Positions 54,951 through 64,000 of a stretch of DNA of 64,000 bases are shown here, piece after piece (position 1 is the stretch's first letter; the number at the start of each line of letters is the position of its first letter). The notes under the pieces were generated by a model. The model was not told the origin of the DNA, searched no databases, and saw nothing but the letters and a program-made list of their open reading frames with translations. Location: assembly GCA_965262255.1 (NCBI GenBank), contig OZ253505.1, positions 186,001 to 250,000 of the forward strand, read 5' to 3'. The translations under genes were made by a program, and so were the position numbers. Source of the DNA: JANQQC01 sp965262255 (GTDB lineage Bacteria; Pseudomonadota; Alphaproteobacteria; Caulobacterales; Hyphomonadaceae).

Positions 54951-55894
54951 CCCGGATTATGCACGAGAGTTCACATTCCCGGGGGAGCCTGCGACATTAT
55001 TTCACCGTTCGCATGAAGTTTAACATATTGTACTTACGGATTTAGTGATTATATGAGAAGCTATGTGTTCTTCTCCTCAATGTAAGGGATACCCCGCCCA
55101 TGAGTTCAAAAAATTCAACGTTTAAACTATTCGACGATATCGACGGTGTAGAGGTTACAGCGGACAATAGTGCAAATCCTATTAGTTCGAATGGTGGATT
55201 AGCAATACCTGTGGCGATTGAGAAAAGGTTTGGGATTGTCAAAGGGTTGGTTAAAAAATGGAAGGATACTCGAGATCCGGCGAAGGTCATACATAGTTTA
55301 TTCGATATTCTGTTTTTCAGGATACTAGCGATTGTAGCGGGTTATGAAGACTGTAATGATTTAAACACGTTACGGAAGGATAGTATTTTCAGAGCCGCTT
55401 TACGGATACTTCCATCGAGTTTAAAAGAGTTAGCCTGTCAGGCGACTCTGTCAAGGATGGAAAACTCATTGCAGGAAGAGGATGTCGAAAGTCTTTTAGA
55501 CTACAACGTTGAAATATACTGCACCCACGGATATAGTTCACCGCCGAAAAGTATTTTCATAGATGTTGATGAAACTATCTGCAAAACGTATGGCGATCAA
55601 CAAGGTTCGGTTTTTAGTGGCTACGACAAAGCAAAAGGTTTTAGACCAATACACCTGAATGATATTGATCGCGGCTGTGTTATAGTCGTAAAAATGAGAC
55701 CGGCAAGAACGTTAAGTGATAAAGAGGTTCAACAGCTTGCTTGTCCAGTGCTAAAGAAAATCCGTCAGTTCTGGCCGAAAACCAGGATCTATATACGGGG
55801 TGACAGCCATTATGCCCGTCCAAACTCCTTTAGTTGGTGTGAAGCCCAGAAGGGGATAGATTATATTACCGGATTGTCTTCAAATTCCCGCTTA

Positions 55895-57021
55895 GAGCGC
55901 TTTCATATCAAGCTGTCCGCTTTTTCCTTTTTCAATTTGGCAAGATATTCTCGACGAACTTTTTTCATTTGATTTATGCAACATCGAAAGTAAGCCTTAC
56001 ATTCTTCAGAAGATATACTGTCAAAAATCTTCGTAATCTCGTCAATTAAATCCGGCACCGACCGTTTTTCAGCAGCTCGTATTAGCGCTTTTAGTTTTGC
56101 AAAAGCTTTCTCGATCGGATTGAAATCTGGACTGTATGGTGGTAAAAATAGTATTCTTACTCCGATTTTTTCAAGAGCCTCCCGAACACGTTTTGTTTTA
56201 TGTACGGACAAGTTATCCATTACCAGTACGTCTCCCGGCTTCAGTTTCTTCGAGAGATCATCAACAATCCATTTTACGAATAGATCAGTGTTCATTGCTC
56301 CTTTGAAAGTCCAACTTGATAAGATCTTCTCGTCCGTTATAGCCGCAACACACGTAAAGTTTAGTCGATGACCGTGTGGGAATGCCATATCGAGTCTCTC
56401 GCCTCGCTTACTGCGACCATGTGACCGTGTCATTTTGGTCGAAACCCCTGTTTCATCTACGTAAATGTGACGAAGTGATTCGCGAAGCATCCTGATGAAT
56501 TTCCCTCTTAGTTCCTCCATCGCAGGACTTCTTTGTTCCGCAGCGTGTCCTGTTTTTTTCTTCCGTGTGTAGTTATGTCGGTAAAAGAATTGCCATAACG
56601 TAGAGATTCCGAACCTCGCTTTCTCACCAAATGTAAGGATCAGAATTGTCGCTATCTCCTTCAATGTTCTGTCCCTCTTTTCTTCCAAGATCGCTATAAT
56701 CGCGTAGTAGTAGCTTTCTATCTTATGTGAACGACGATCTCCGCCCATCGCTTTGGGAGCAACACTTTTTGTTTCCTTGTACTGTTTGACATATCGTTGG
56801 AGGCTTTTTTCTGATACTCCGTATCGCTTTGCTACGACGCGTCGCGGAACACCGGATAAAACTTCCTTAACCATTTGCAAACGAAGCTCTTCGTTAATTG
56901 GGGCAGCCATGCTCATCTCCTAAAGAGTTAATGAACGAATTCTAACCCTTTTCTCTTAGTGCATTGCTTTTTTCTAATTTCCCGATCAGCGAAAACTGGA
57001 CAACTTGATGTAAAATTGCTC
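55895..57021 (-). mobile_element. complete IS630-family element, 1127 bp
   Basis: The ends are imperfect inverted repeats starting GAGC, with core ATCAAG[CT]TGTCC, at 55895 and 57021. TA flanks both sides (55893-55894 and 57022-57023), the target duplication expected for IS630/Tc1-type elements. Excision of the element plus one TA restores the IS1380 frame exactly. Confidence 0.88.
55903..56916 (-). CDS. IS630-family transposase, intact
   Basis: A 337-residue transposase. The N-terminal helix-turn-helix region (EVLSGVPRRVVAKRYGVSEKSLQRYVKQYK) is followed by the winged-helix segment (FGISTLWQFFYRHNYTRKKK) and the DDE domain: HIYVDETGV (Asp), VLVMDNLSVHKTKRV (Asp) and FLPPYSPDFNPIEKAFAKLK (Glu). 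All catalytic residues are present, so it may be active. It lies opposite to the IS1380 gene it interrupts. Confidence 0.93.
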   Translation of the reverse strand: MSMAAPINEELRLQMVKEVLSGVPRRVVAKRYGVSEKSLQRYVKQYKETKSVAPKAMGGDRRSHKIESYYYAIIAILEEKRDRTLKEIATILILTFGEKARFGISTLWQFFYRHNYTRKKKTGHAAEQRSPAMEELRGKFIRMLRESLRHIYVDETGVSTKMTRSHGRSKRGERLDMAFPHGHRLNFTCVAAITDEKILSSWTFKGAMNTDLFVKWIVDDLSKKLKPGDVLVMDNLSVHKTKRVREALEKIGVRILFLPPYSPDFNPIEKAFAKLKALIRAAEKRSVPDLIDEITKIFDSISSEECKAYFRCCINQMKKVRREYLAKLKKEKADSLI

Positions 57022-57623
57022 TAAAGTCTGAACCGTGTGTCAAGAAGGCCGTTGCTGAGTGTGAACAACAGTGCGCGGAGAGTTGATATAAGAAGGTAAC
57101 AAGATCGACATACTGCGAATTCATGTACGCCGCCCGGAGTTGGAAAGGCAAAGAAAGACGAGTCATCGCAGTTATTCGGTCGACAAAAGAAAATCGTAAA
57201 ATTCGCACCAGAATGCGATTCATAGTCACATCCATTAAGAAACGCTCTGCTAGATATCTATACTCAAAAGTCTATTGCAAAAGAGGTCAAGCGGAAAATT
57301 TAATCAAAGAACATAAGAATTACCTCAAAAGTGATCGTATGTCCTGCACATCCTTTAAGGCCAATCAGGTGCGCCAAGTGTTTCACACAGCCGCTCATTG
57401 GTATTTTGTTCTCCTTCGCAATCATATCCCTGGCAAATCATACTTTAAAACAAGTGCGATACCTTGTCTGCAGCTAAATCTACTAAAAGTTGCAACCCTG
57501 TCTTATGAAACCGAGAACAGATTACACTTTGCCTTTAGCAGTTCGTTCCCTGAGTACTTACTATTACAGAAAATCCTTGAAAACATACGTAAAACAGAAC
57601 CTCTAAAACGTCAGTCTATCTGA

Positions 57624-58425
57624 CACTCGTCAAAAACTTAGAAATCCCTGCCGTTCCTAATCGAAGACAGCATTCCTGCGGCCAAAAATAGGTGAATCTG
57701 GTGGAATCTGGTGGATTTTGGCCGTTTTCAACACAAAATCTGAGCAACATCACCAAAAACGTTTGAAATCGTCCGATCGAATCTGAAATTTTTAGACTCA
57801 TCTCGAAAATTCGATATTTTTTTGCCGATTTTTCGTGAAATTCCTTGACAATCCTCCAACAATAGTGCATGTCGTGCATAATTAGGGCTGAGAATGATAG
57901 AGTCAATACATAAAGACTCTGTATTTTTAGATCCGTACTCTTAACTCGACTCTCAGAAGTCTGTTTCGATAAATCAATCCCAACAGAAATAATAAAATTA
58001 CAAAAACCAACAAAATTCTGGCCCCTAGGACTGTATCTGTGCCTCGAAAACCTGCGTAAATATTGAAAAGTTTTACAGATTTCTTCAGTGTAATTGTAGA
58101 AATTCGACTTTTTTTTACTCATTCGTCTGATCGTATCTTCTGCCCGACCATTTTCTTGCAAAATCTGCAACTTTTAAACGATTTTCGTCACTTTGGTGAA
58201 TAATCCGGGAGTAGATACGAAAGTTCGCATTCTAAAAAACGAAAACTGGTTCAAGCAATAGTCTCTTTCGACGCTTTCCCGTACTATTTCAAAATTCGTA
58301 ATCAGTTAATTTCTCAATTTTCCAAATAAAAAACGTCAGAAACCTGTCACCTTCTTACTAACACAAGTTATGGCTATTCCCAATTTTCGATACAACATTT
58401 GTTACAATCTAACAAAATTACTTAC
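57624..58425. other. IS1380 tail and spacer
   Basis: About 800 bases between the IS1380 gene and the ankyrin gene. It contains a short direct repeat (AATCTGGTGG twice near 57695) and the candidate IS1380 right end at 58197-58209. A 184-residue minus-strand frame here has no recognisable content and is not called. Confidence 0.45.
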
Positions 58426-59118
58426 TTACTTATTTAGTTTCTCACAATCTCCGTAAAGGTTCAAACTTCCTTGGTGCTTCCTCACTTCGCTTCTATCACA
58501 ATTATCTCTGCTTTGCCTAGAAATAACTTTCTGAGTGCCTTCTTTTTTGTTAGGAGACGCGATATCCACTCCTCCTGCTGCAATTATCAGGTTTCTAAGA
58601 TCTTTCTCTCTATTGCCTAACGGAGTATCCTTTCTTTCATTCAGAATGTTTAGCGGAGAACGTCCTTCCAATTTTAATACGTTTACGTCTGCTCCAATTT
58701 TTACTAAATGTTCCGCTATTCGATACTTTTGGTAATAAATGGCTGAGGTTAATGGAGTAAATCCATATGGAGTGGAGTGATTTATATTTGCACCCTGACT
58801 AACCAAGAAATCTATCATCTCTCCATTAAGAGATAGAAATATTGGAGTAGCACCATCGCTTCGTACCAAGTTCACGTCCGCTCCGTTTTCAACTAACACC
58901 TTAGCTACCTCTATTTCTCCGAGCAAAGCTGTTAAAAAAAGGGGAGAAATGTTCGACGAGTCAAACGTGTTTAGTTCAGCTCCCTGGTTAATTTTCTCTC
59001 TTACTTTTTCTATATCGGCTAACCTTATTTCCGGATAACCGATAACTGGTTTCTCTGCAATCGCTGAACATAAGTAAAACAGCGCTACAAAACCTAGGGC
59101 TAAAAACTTTACTAACAT
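58426..59118 (-). CDS. exported ankyrin-repeat protein (putative immunity), separated from its partner
   Basis: A 230-residue protein with a signal peptide (MLVKFLALGFVALFYLCSAIAE). About four ankyrin repeats span residues 30-180 (QGAELNTFDSSNISPLFLTAL, NGADVNLVRSDGATPIFLSL, QGANINHSTPYGFTPLTSAIY, IGADVNVLKLEGRSPLNIL). The tail has two cysteines 17 residues apart, ending GDC, as in the paralogues. GGAAG sits about 10 bases before the ATG. An IS5-type element ends 14 bases upstream of the ATG, so the gene is cut from the JAMM-type gene behind it and may now depend on another promoter. The frame is intact. Confidence 0.85.
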   Translation of the reverse strand: MLVKFLALGFVALFYLCSAIAEKPVIGYPEIRLADIEKVREKINQGAELNTFDSSNISPLFLTALLGEIEVAKVLVENGADVNLVRSDGATPIFLSLNGEMIDFLVSQGANINHSTPYGFTPLTSAIYYQKYRIAEHLVKIGADVNVLKLEGRSPLNILNERKDTPLGNREKDLRNLIIAAGGVDIASPNKKEGTQKVISRQSRDNCDRSEVRKHQGSLNLYGDCEKLNK

Positions 59119-59131
59119 ATCTATTCTTCCG

Positions 59132-60910
59132 TAATTAATCGCCTATGAATAACTCTTGCAGATTACTCTATTGTTTTTACAGACTTATTAGTATCTGTTG
59201 GTTTCTAAAGCAGTCGGTTTGACAAAACTTAACAAAATCGAATATTTTTCAATGGTGCGATAGTTTGTCGCATGGTATTGTATCGACGCAATTATTATAG
59301 TTTACCGTGGGGTAACAAAATTTTGCAAAAAAGGTCAGAAAACGTGAAATCCAAACGACAAGAACGACAGTTCTCATTTTACGATGTTTCTTTGGACAAA
59401 CTGATCCCAAAGTCACATGTTTTGCGAGCTCTTTCAGACTTAATTGACTGGACGAGTATAGAAGAAAAATGGGACAAACTATTTGAGGCAGAGGACGGTA
59501 GTGCAGGTACCGGACGGCCTGCGACTCATCCCCGTTTGATTGCGTCATTAATGTTACTCCAGGATTTATTCGGTTACTCGGATAAAGCTTTGTTAGCCCA
59601 CTGGAGAGATATGCCAGTTTTTCAGTACTTCAGTGGAGAAATAAAATATACTCCCAAAGAACCAATTGATCAGTCGACCTTGGTAAGATGGCGACAACGG
59701 GTAGCAAAGAATGGTGCTAATGATTTACTCAAATTAACACTTGAGATCGCATTGAAAGCGGGCGCGATCAAGAGGGCTAGTTTAAAAAAGGTTATCGTCG
59801 ATACAACAGTAATGGGAAAAAATATCGCTTATCCGAAAGATTTTGCGTTAAGAGAGAAAGGTCACAAAGCGTTAGTTCGAAATGCACGAAAAGATGGTCT
59901 CACAATAGTACGAACGTATACTAGAAAAGGACGAAAACTTTTTAATAGTGCACGGTGTATTAGACCGAAAGATAAACAAAAGAAAGAGAAGTATGAGAAG
60001 ATCATAAACTCTCAGAATGAGATCATTGACAAGTTACTCAGAGATATACGAAACGAGGCAAAGAAAATCCAAGATTTTAAAATTAGTGAGAAACTTCAAA
60101 AGACTATAGACACTGTAGAACGATTATGTTTCCCTGAGAGATGTGAAAACGAGAAAAAGCCATGTTCAATACACGAACCTGATGTCAGGTTTATTCGGAA
60201 GGGAGATGGACCGCAAAACTTACATTTAGGTAATAAAGTTTCTGTAACGACGACACACAAGGAAGGACTGGTAGTTGACATGGAAGCGTTAGAAGGAAAT
60301 CCTCATGATGGACATACACTTCGTGATGCGATCGACAGAACAATTAAGAATACCAATGTCAAAGTCATGGAAGCAACAGTAGATAGAGGATACAAGGGGC
60401 ATGGAGTTACAGATGTTATTGTAAACATGTCAACCAACAAACAGGATATTCCCAATAAACTTCGGAAAACTCTCAATCGTCGAACTCTAGTTGAAGCAAC
60501 GATCGGACATATGAAGAACGAAGGACGTTTAAGGATTTGTCCATTACAAGGTATTGAAGGTAGTAAGTTCCATGCGACTATGTGCGGATGTGCAAAGAAT
60601 TTAAGACTTATAATCAATTACCTTGACAATAAATTAGCTAAAGTTAAACCAATTCCACCACCGAAGATTCCAAAACCTGCATAACACACATAAAAACACT
60701 AAAAAGATGACTGAAAATATTCATCACTACAGGAAAACTGCGTCTACATTTCCTATGATTCTGTCAAATCTACCTATTTTTCACAAAATTTTAAATTCAT
60801 TCTCTAAGAAAACATTTTTATCCATATTTTTGTTCAAAATCGATATTTTTTGATCGATGAGGAACCAATGTTTTCGTGTACATATGCAGTTAATCATAGG
60901 CGATTAATTA
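59132..60910 (+). mobile_element. IS5-type element inserted between JAMM-type and ankyrin genes
   Basis: A 22-base inverted repeat (59132-59153 and 60889-60910; 21 of 22 positions pair, outer core TAATTAATCGCCTATGA) encloses one transposase gene. The right repeat contains the last codons and stop of the JAMM-type gene, and the left repeat ends 14 bases before the ankyrin start. The element thus sits precisely at the gene junction. No clear target duplication was found, and the true ends could be slightly inside. Confidence 0.65.
59344..60684 (+). CDS. IS5-family transposase
   Basis: About 446 residues from GTG 59344; an ATG at 59272 would add a leader without family match. It has the IS5-type N-terminal domain (RQFSFYDVSLDKLIPKSH, then RPATHPRLIASLMLLQDLFGYSD) and a DDE core with KVIVDTTVMGKNIAYPKD (Asp), VMEATVDRGYKGHGV (Asp) and RRTLVEATIGHMKNEGRL (Glu). 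All three acidic residues are present and the frame is whole, so it may still be active. Confidence 0.88.
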   Translation: MKSKRQERQFSFYDVSLDKLIPKSHVLRALSDLIDWTSIEEKWDKLFEAEDGSAGTGRPATHPRLIASLMLLQDLFGYSDKALLAHWRDMPVFQYFSGEIKYTPKEPIDQSTLVRWRQRVAKNGANDLLKLTLEIALKAGAIKRASLKKVIVDTTVMGKNIAYPKDFALREKGHKALVRNARKDGLTIVRTYTRKGRKLFNSARCIRPKDKQKKEKYEKIINSQNEIIDKLLRDIRNEAKKIQDFKISEKLQKTIDTVERLCFPERCENEKKPCSIHEPDVRFIRKGDGPQNLHLGNKVSVTTTHKEGLVVDMEALEGNPHDGHTLRDAIDRTIKNTNVKVMEATVDRGYKGHGVTDVIVNMSTNKQDIPNKLRKTLNRRTLVEATIGHMKNEGRLRICPLQGIEGSKFHATMCGCAKNLRLIINYLDNKLAKVKPIPPPKIPKPA

Positions 60911-62228
60911 AAGCTAAACAAGATTCGGGAATAATAACTGACTTGCCCACTTTCCGATTTAGGGTATTACTTTTAAAAAATTCAACGTAATCGATTGGTT
61001 TGCGGTTTTTGGAGTTAAGTATTAGCATTTTGGAATTTTTGAACAATAGTTCTAAAGCCTTGCCATACTGTTCTAGATAGTTTTCGTATTGACTAGGATT
61101 GGAGGGGATCGGTGCAAGAGCATTTTCCCGTGCACGAAAAAAAAGTTCAGAACTATCGTTGATGTCTACCAACAATAAGTGGTAATCTCTGTTGGATATA
61201 AATCCAATCGCGAGCATAGCATCGTGATCAATAAAATTATATTGCTTATCTAGCATAAATTTATAGGTATCCATTGACGAAGGAAAAATATAATATAATT
61301 CGATATCCGGGTGAGTATGAAAATCAACTATTAAATTTTGAACAAGTTGGTTAAATGGCGAGTCTAGCATCTCTACAAATTGTATATTATTTTTAAAGTT
61401 TGGCGACACCTGGCCTGGTTTTGTACCAAATACAATGTTTTTTCCGCGGGTTAAATTTCCTTGATTGTCAATATAAAAGGAATTGTGAGCTTCAAATCCG
61501 TTCTTATAGTCTACAGGTTTACCATCATTATAACCTTCGATTCCAGTAGTCATGATTGGTTTTGTGTAATTGAATAATTGTTTGATATAATTATCGATCG
61601 TTTTAATTTCTTTCTCGGTTGGCTTTCCAAATAGGCTTGACTGTTGTACATCGAATACGGACGCAAACGGAAAGTCCTCTTCCGCAGAGAAAATGTGACT
61701 CAACTCTGTTTTACATTTTTTCTCTAACTCTTTGTTCTCTTTCTGTTTTTCGTTTTCGTCTTTCTTTGCTGTAGATATAAATACAACTTTTCCATTTTTA
61801 ATCTCATATCGGTCAAATCTTACGTGCGAAGTAGGTCTGCTACCTGTAACTGTTATAGTACCAAAAATTAAAACACATAAGGTAGAATTAGGGTAGATCG
61901 TACATAGTTTTTCACACGCGTCAATATCCTCTGTTTCACTGCAAAGATGTTCAAGATATGCTTGATTGTCGATGTATCGACTTAGGTCTAGCCGACCCGT
62001 TCCACCATCACTCATATGTAGTGACAACAATGAATAAGAGTTCCCGCGACTTCTACTGTTCGTGACCTTAACTGTCGGTAGGGTTCTCTGGTTGTCTAGC
62101 CGAATTGCATAATCTTCGATCGAATGGGCCTCCGGAGTATACACAAACGAATACACTGACACAAGAAGTGCCGACAATAACCTTAACAAAGAATGTTTGC
62201 AATGCCCGAGCATAACGATTTTGGCCAA
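60894..62228 (-). CDS. secreted JAMM-type metallopeptidase-like protein (putative toxin), 3' end altered by IS5
   Basis: A 444-residue paralogue of the protein at 52219, strongly diverged. A signal peptide covers about residues 1-36. Motif one is LPTVKVTNSRSR (50-61). The four cysteines are C96, C105, C109 and C118 (C-x8-C-x3-C-x8-C) and motif two is TITVTGSRP (124-132). The C-terminal domain has IMTTGIEG, DYKNGFEA (Glu246), DFHTHP (His304, His306) and SSMD (Ser317, Asp320), so the JAMM ligands are intact. After PESCLA the last codons and the TGA come from the IS5 inverted repeat, so the native tail of a few residues is lost. Its ankyrin partner lies beyond the element. Confidence 0.75.
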   Translation of the reverse strand: MAKIVMLGHCKHSLLRLLSALLVSVYSFVYTPEAHSIEDYAIRLDNQRTLPTVKVTNSRSRGNSYSLLSLHMSDGGTGRLDLSRYIDNQAYLEHLCSETEDIDACEKLCTIYPNSTLCVLIFGTITVTGSRPTSHVRFDRYEIKNGKVVFISTAKKDENEKQKENKELEKKCKTELSHIFSAEEDFPFASVFDVQQSSLFGKPTEKEIKTIDNYIKQLFNYTKPIMTTGIEGYNDGKPVDYKNGFEAHNSFYIDNQGNLTRGKNIVFGTKPGQVSPNFKNNIQFVEMLDSPFNQLVQNLIVDFHTHPDIELYYIFPSSMDTYKFMLDKQYNFIDHDAMLAIGFISNRDYHLLLVDINDSSELFFRARENALAPIPSNPSQYENYLEQYGKALELLFKNSKMLILNSKNRKPIDYVEFFKSNTLNRKVGKSVIIPESCLALINRL

Positions 62229-62489
62229 TACTTATTGTTTCTTGATGATCCGAAGCATACAGACAAGCTTGCGGTCGTACGATCGGACTTCAATCCGTTC
62301 AAAAATTTTACACATTCTGTTTTCACATCCTGTTCTACCATAGTACCACAGTTTAGTCTATGACGTGTAGAGGTAGTTCAAAACGTATGGGGACTAAGCG
62401 ATCTTAACCTAGTATTGGAGGTTGTTCCAAGTTCAGTTTCGCGAATATATGGTGGGGTTCTTTGACGAAACAGGAAGAGACCGCTTTCA

Positions 62490-63590
62490 GCAAACTTTAC
62501 CATTTGCTATTGTTCCGGTGAGAACAGAATCGTGACTTTTGTGAATATCGAATCTGTGAATGCCCGTGTTATCGCATTTGCAAAGCGCAAAGAACTACCT
62601 GTTGACGACTGGGTTGAATAGACGTTCTTGGATAACAAAGCCTTTAGTGCAGATGTAAACCTAAGGAAATTATATACCTGTTGACAGAAGTCACATAAAA
62701 ACAAATTGGCGCCTTTCCGCTTGCACGGCATCCAAAGCATCTGCGAGTCATCAATTTCAGTTTTATCTCCTTCACTCCAAGGATCAATTTGGTCGTCGTT
62801 CATTTCCTTGTAACCGTATCTCTTACCGCAACTCGTACTTTAACCAATACTCTCTTGGTATTTTTGCTCGTTCATCTCCGCGGTCAACGCCCGTACTGCA
62901 AAGTGATTCTCCTTGCCTGAGATTTTTTTTGTTCACAGATACCAACTGCATCAACGAATTGTTGAGCGGGAATTTTCGAGTGATTTGCCGTAGGGAAGGT
63001 TTAGTGGGATTCATTCGGATATGCCGTTAGTAACGGGGGTTGAACTACGAATCCGAGTTTCTGGTAAACGTTAACTTCCGCACTTTCTGTCGATAGGTAT
63101 ATAATTCTCAAACTTAACTGTATCAGATTCATCAATCGGCTCTTGAACCCCGGAATATCTTCTGTCGCAGTCAGATGCCGCTAGATTCGTGTAGCATTTG
63201 AGCAGAATTAGCAAAACTTCTATGTTTACGGTGAAATATTCGAAGAACTAAGGAATTATAGAACGACGGTCAGTAGATTTCATTGCGATTCGCCAATTGC
63301 TGGGGCAGTCTAAGCATCTTTTCAACCTAAAGTTTGGATACCATGGCTTAATTTACGATGCAGACCAAAATCAGCTTAAAAACTTCCAATCAAAACGTAT
63401 ACATTTAGTGAAGTCAGTAAACGTCAATACGCCTGCGGTCATGGAGGAACCACCGATCACATTTGGCACAGTGTGCAAGCAAAAAATTGAGAATTATACA
63501 CAATTGTCTCCAAAATTCGAGATCACAACAATTCTCTTACTTTGTTTCCCTTCTTTGCGCCGTTCGGCTGTTCTTTCACTCGCACAGTGA
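62490..63590 (+). pseudogene. fossil TonB-receptor C-terminal region
   Basis: Fragments match the receptor at 48977. Around 62520-62670 the reading is VTFVNIES, then KELPVDDW. A foreign stretch of about 440 bases follows. From about 63112 the sequence resembles LSDSSI-PVYLLSQSAAARFV with stops, then SKHLFNLKFGY, NFQSKRIHLVKSV and NTPAVMEEPPITF. Many stops and frame changes make it clearly dead. It is a diverged paralogue, not a recent copy. The foreign stretch has a minus-strand reading I cannot place. Confidence 0.7.
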
Positions 63591-64000
63591 GGACAAGTTA
63601 AACCGTTAGGTCAAAGCTGTTGCCTAAACCAGAATTCGACCGTTTTGTCATCGGGGAATTCCTAGTAACATCTAATAGCGACCATCTCATAGCGGTTAGT
63701 CAGTTACTACGGGAGTCTTTTTCAATGCCACTCCCCCGAATTTGCAAGTGATTCCGAAATTTGGAGCCAATTGTATGTAGTTCCCAAAAAACTGAACTCA
63801 TCTAACGAACGTGGCCGCTTTGTCCGAAGGTACAGAACCTCTTCGAATCTGAGTTCCTAACAGGCTAAACGAAAAATCATCGTTCTTGATTCTCTTGCAT
63901 TGATTCTCTCAACAATTGCGACGCTTTGGCACCAACAATTAGGAGTAACTGCCAGACAAGTTAAAAATTTGGCTTGAAAATCTAAAATTTCGTTCTGAAC
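63591..64000. other. right edge, nothing recognised
   Basis: About 410 bases after the fossil receptor, without a gene-length frame or recognisable repeat. It may be further receptor or mobile-element debris. Confidence 0.4.

Larger units (their letters stand above)
55100..57623 (+). pseudogene. IS1380-family transposase, split by IS630 and carrying a stop
   Basis: The N-terminal part (55100-55894) has SSNGGLAIPVAIEKRFGIV, GYEDCND, FIDVDETICKTYGDQ (first catalytic Asp) and YIRGDSHYARPNSFSWCEA (second Asp). The C-terminal part (from 57024) has FMYAARSWKGKERRVIAVI and SKVYCKRGQAENLIKEHKNY with the catalytic Glu. Removing the IS630 and one TA joins the halves in frame at NSRL-KSEPCVKKAV, giving about 465 residues. 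A TGA at 57084-57086 still interrupts it, so the gene is dead even without the insertion. Confidence 0.85.
54951..58209 (+). mobile_element. IS1380-type element carrying an IS630 insertion
   Basis: Candidate ends are CCCGGATTATGCA at 54951 and its near-complement TGAATAATCCGGG at 58197-58209. Inside are an interrupted IS1380 transposase and a complete IS630. Without the IS630 it would be about 2.1 kb, longer than most IS1380 elements, with about 590 bases after the transposase. The right end could therefore belong to the older truncated copy. No convincing target duplication was seen. Confidence 0.5.

Noticed and set aside
57616..58170. 184-residue minus-strand frame after the IS1380 gene
   Set aside because: No domain, signal or family feature; it lies inside the presumed element tail and its sequence looks like chance coding.
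59235..60856. Direct repeat AAAATCGA-TATTTTT near both sides of the IS5-type transposase gene
   Set aside because: It lies inside the 22-base inverted repeats, is AT-rich and imperfect, and so is not a target duplication; probably chance.

Overview
The window looks like chromosomal DNA of an AT-leaning alphaproteobacterium. The best evidence is gene order. sdhE and mfd lie divergent from recG, and recG converges on a DUF502 gene. In many alphaproteobacteria these four genes sit side by side; that order is recalled from general knowledge, not searched here. SufE, a multi-subunit Mrp-type antiporter, CaiB/BaiF-type racemase, a phosphotransferase/DUF6285 pair, bifunctional HldE and a large TonB-dependent receptor fit this assignment. 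No rRNA, tRNA or CRISPR array was recognised.

Layout. Positions 1-2000 hold the tail of a secreted JAMM-type protein gene, a frameshifted ankyrin gene and a decayed transposase. Positions 2007-19000 are mostly housekeeping: a periplasmic protein, sufE, a ten-gene antiporter operon read leftward, a hipBA toxin-antitoxin pair with three evenly spaced operators, katG, an acyl-CoA racemase and an unknown gene. Mfd and SdhE follow (19.4-23.1 kb). From 23.1 to 34.9 kb an accessory block separates sdhE from recG: transposase debris, a broken JAMM-type gene, a protease-like lipoprotein without its catalytic dyad, a YD-repeat (RHS-like) surface protein with a 19-unit minisatellite, a methyltransferase and a DUF262/HNH protein. 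RecG, DUF502, phosphotransferase, DUF6285, HldE and an AGE-family epimerase follow, with a 1.28-kb tandem duplication. From 43 kb a small gene plus SMC-like ATPase, a beta-helix lipoprotein plus TonB receptor, and then a mosaic of JAMM/ankyrin pairs and insertion sequences (IS1380, IS630, IS5 types) fill the window.

The most interesting system is a repeated two-gene module. The first gene encodes an exported protein with two VTxxR motifs that bracket a four-cysteine segment, followed by a C-terminal JAMM-like metallopeptidase domain (HTHP plus SxxD). The second encodes an exported ankyrin-repeat protein with a two-cysteine tail. Three pairs are visible: one cut by the left edge, one intact at 52.2-54.4 kb, and one at 58.4-62.2 kb split by an IS5-type element exactly at the gene junction. 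A fourth, truncated first gene lies at 23.5 kb. This has the form of a polymorphic toxin with a periplasmic ankyrin immunity protein. That function is inference.

Two separate tandem duplications, one recent and one old, each span the 3' ends of convergent genes and leave inner truncated copies while the outer genes stay whole.
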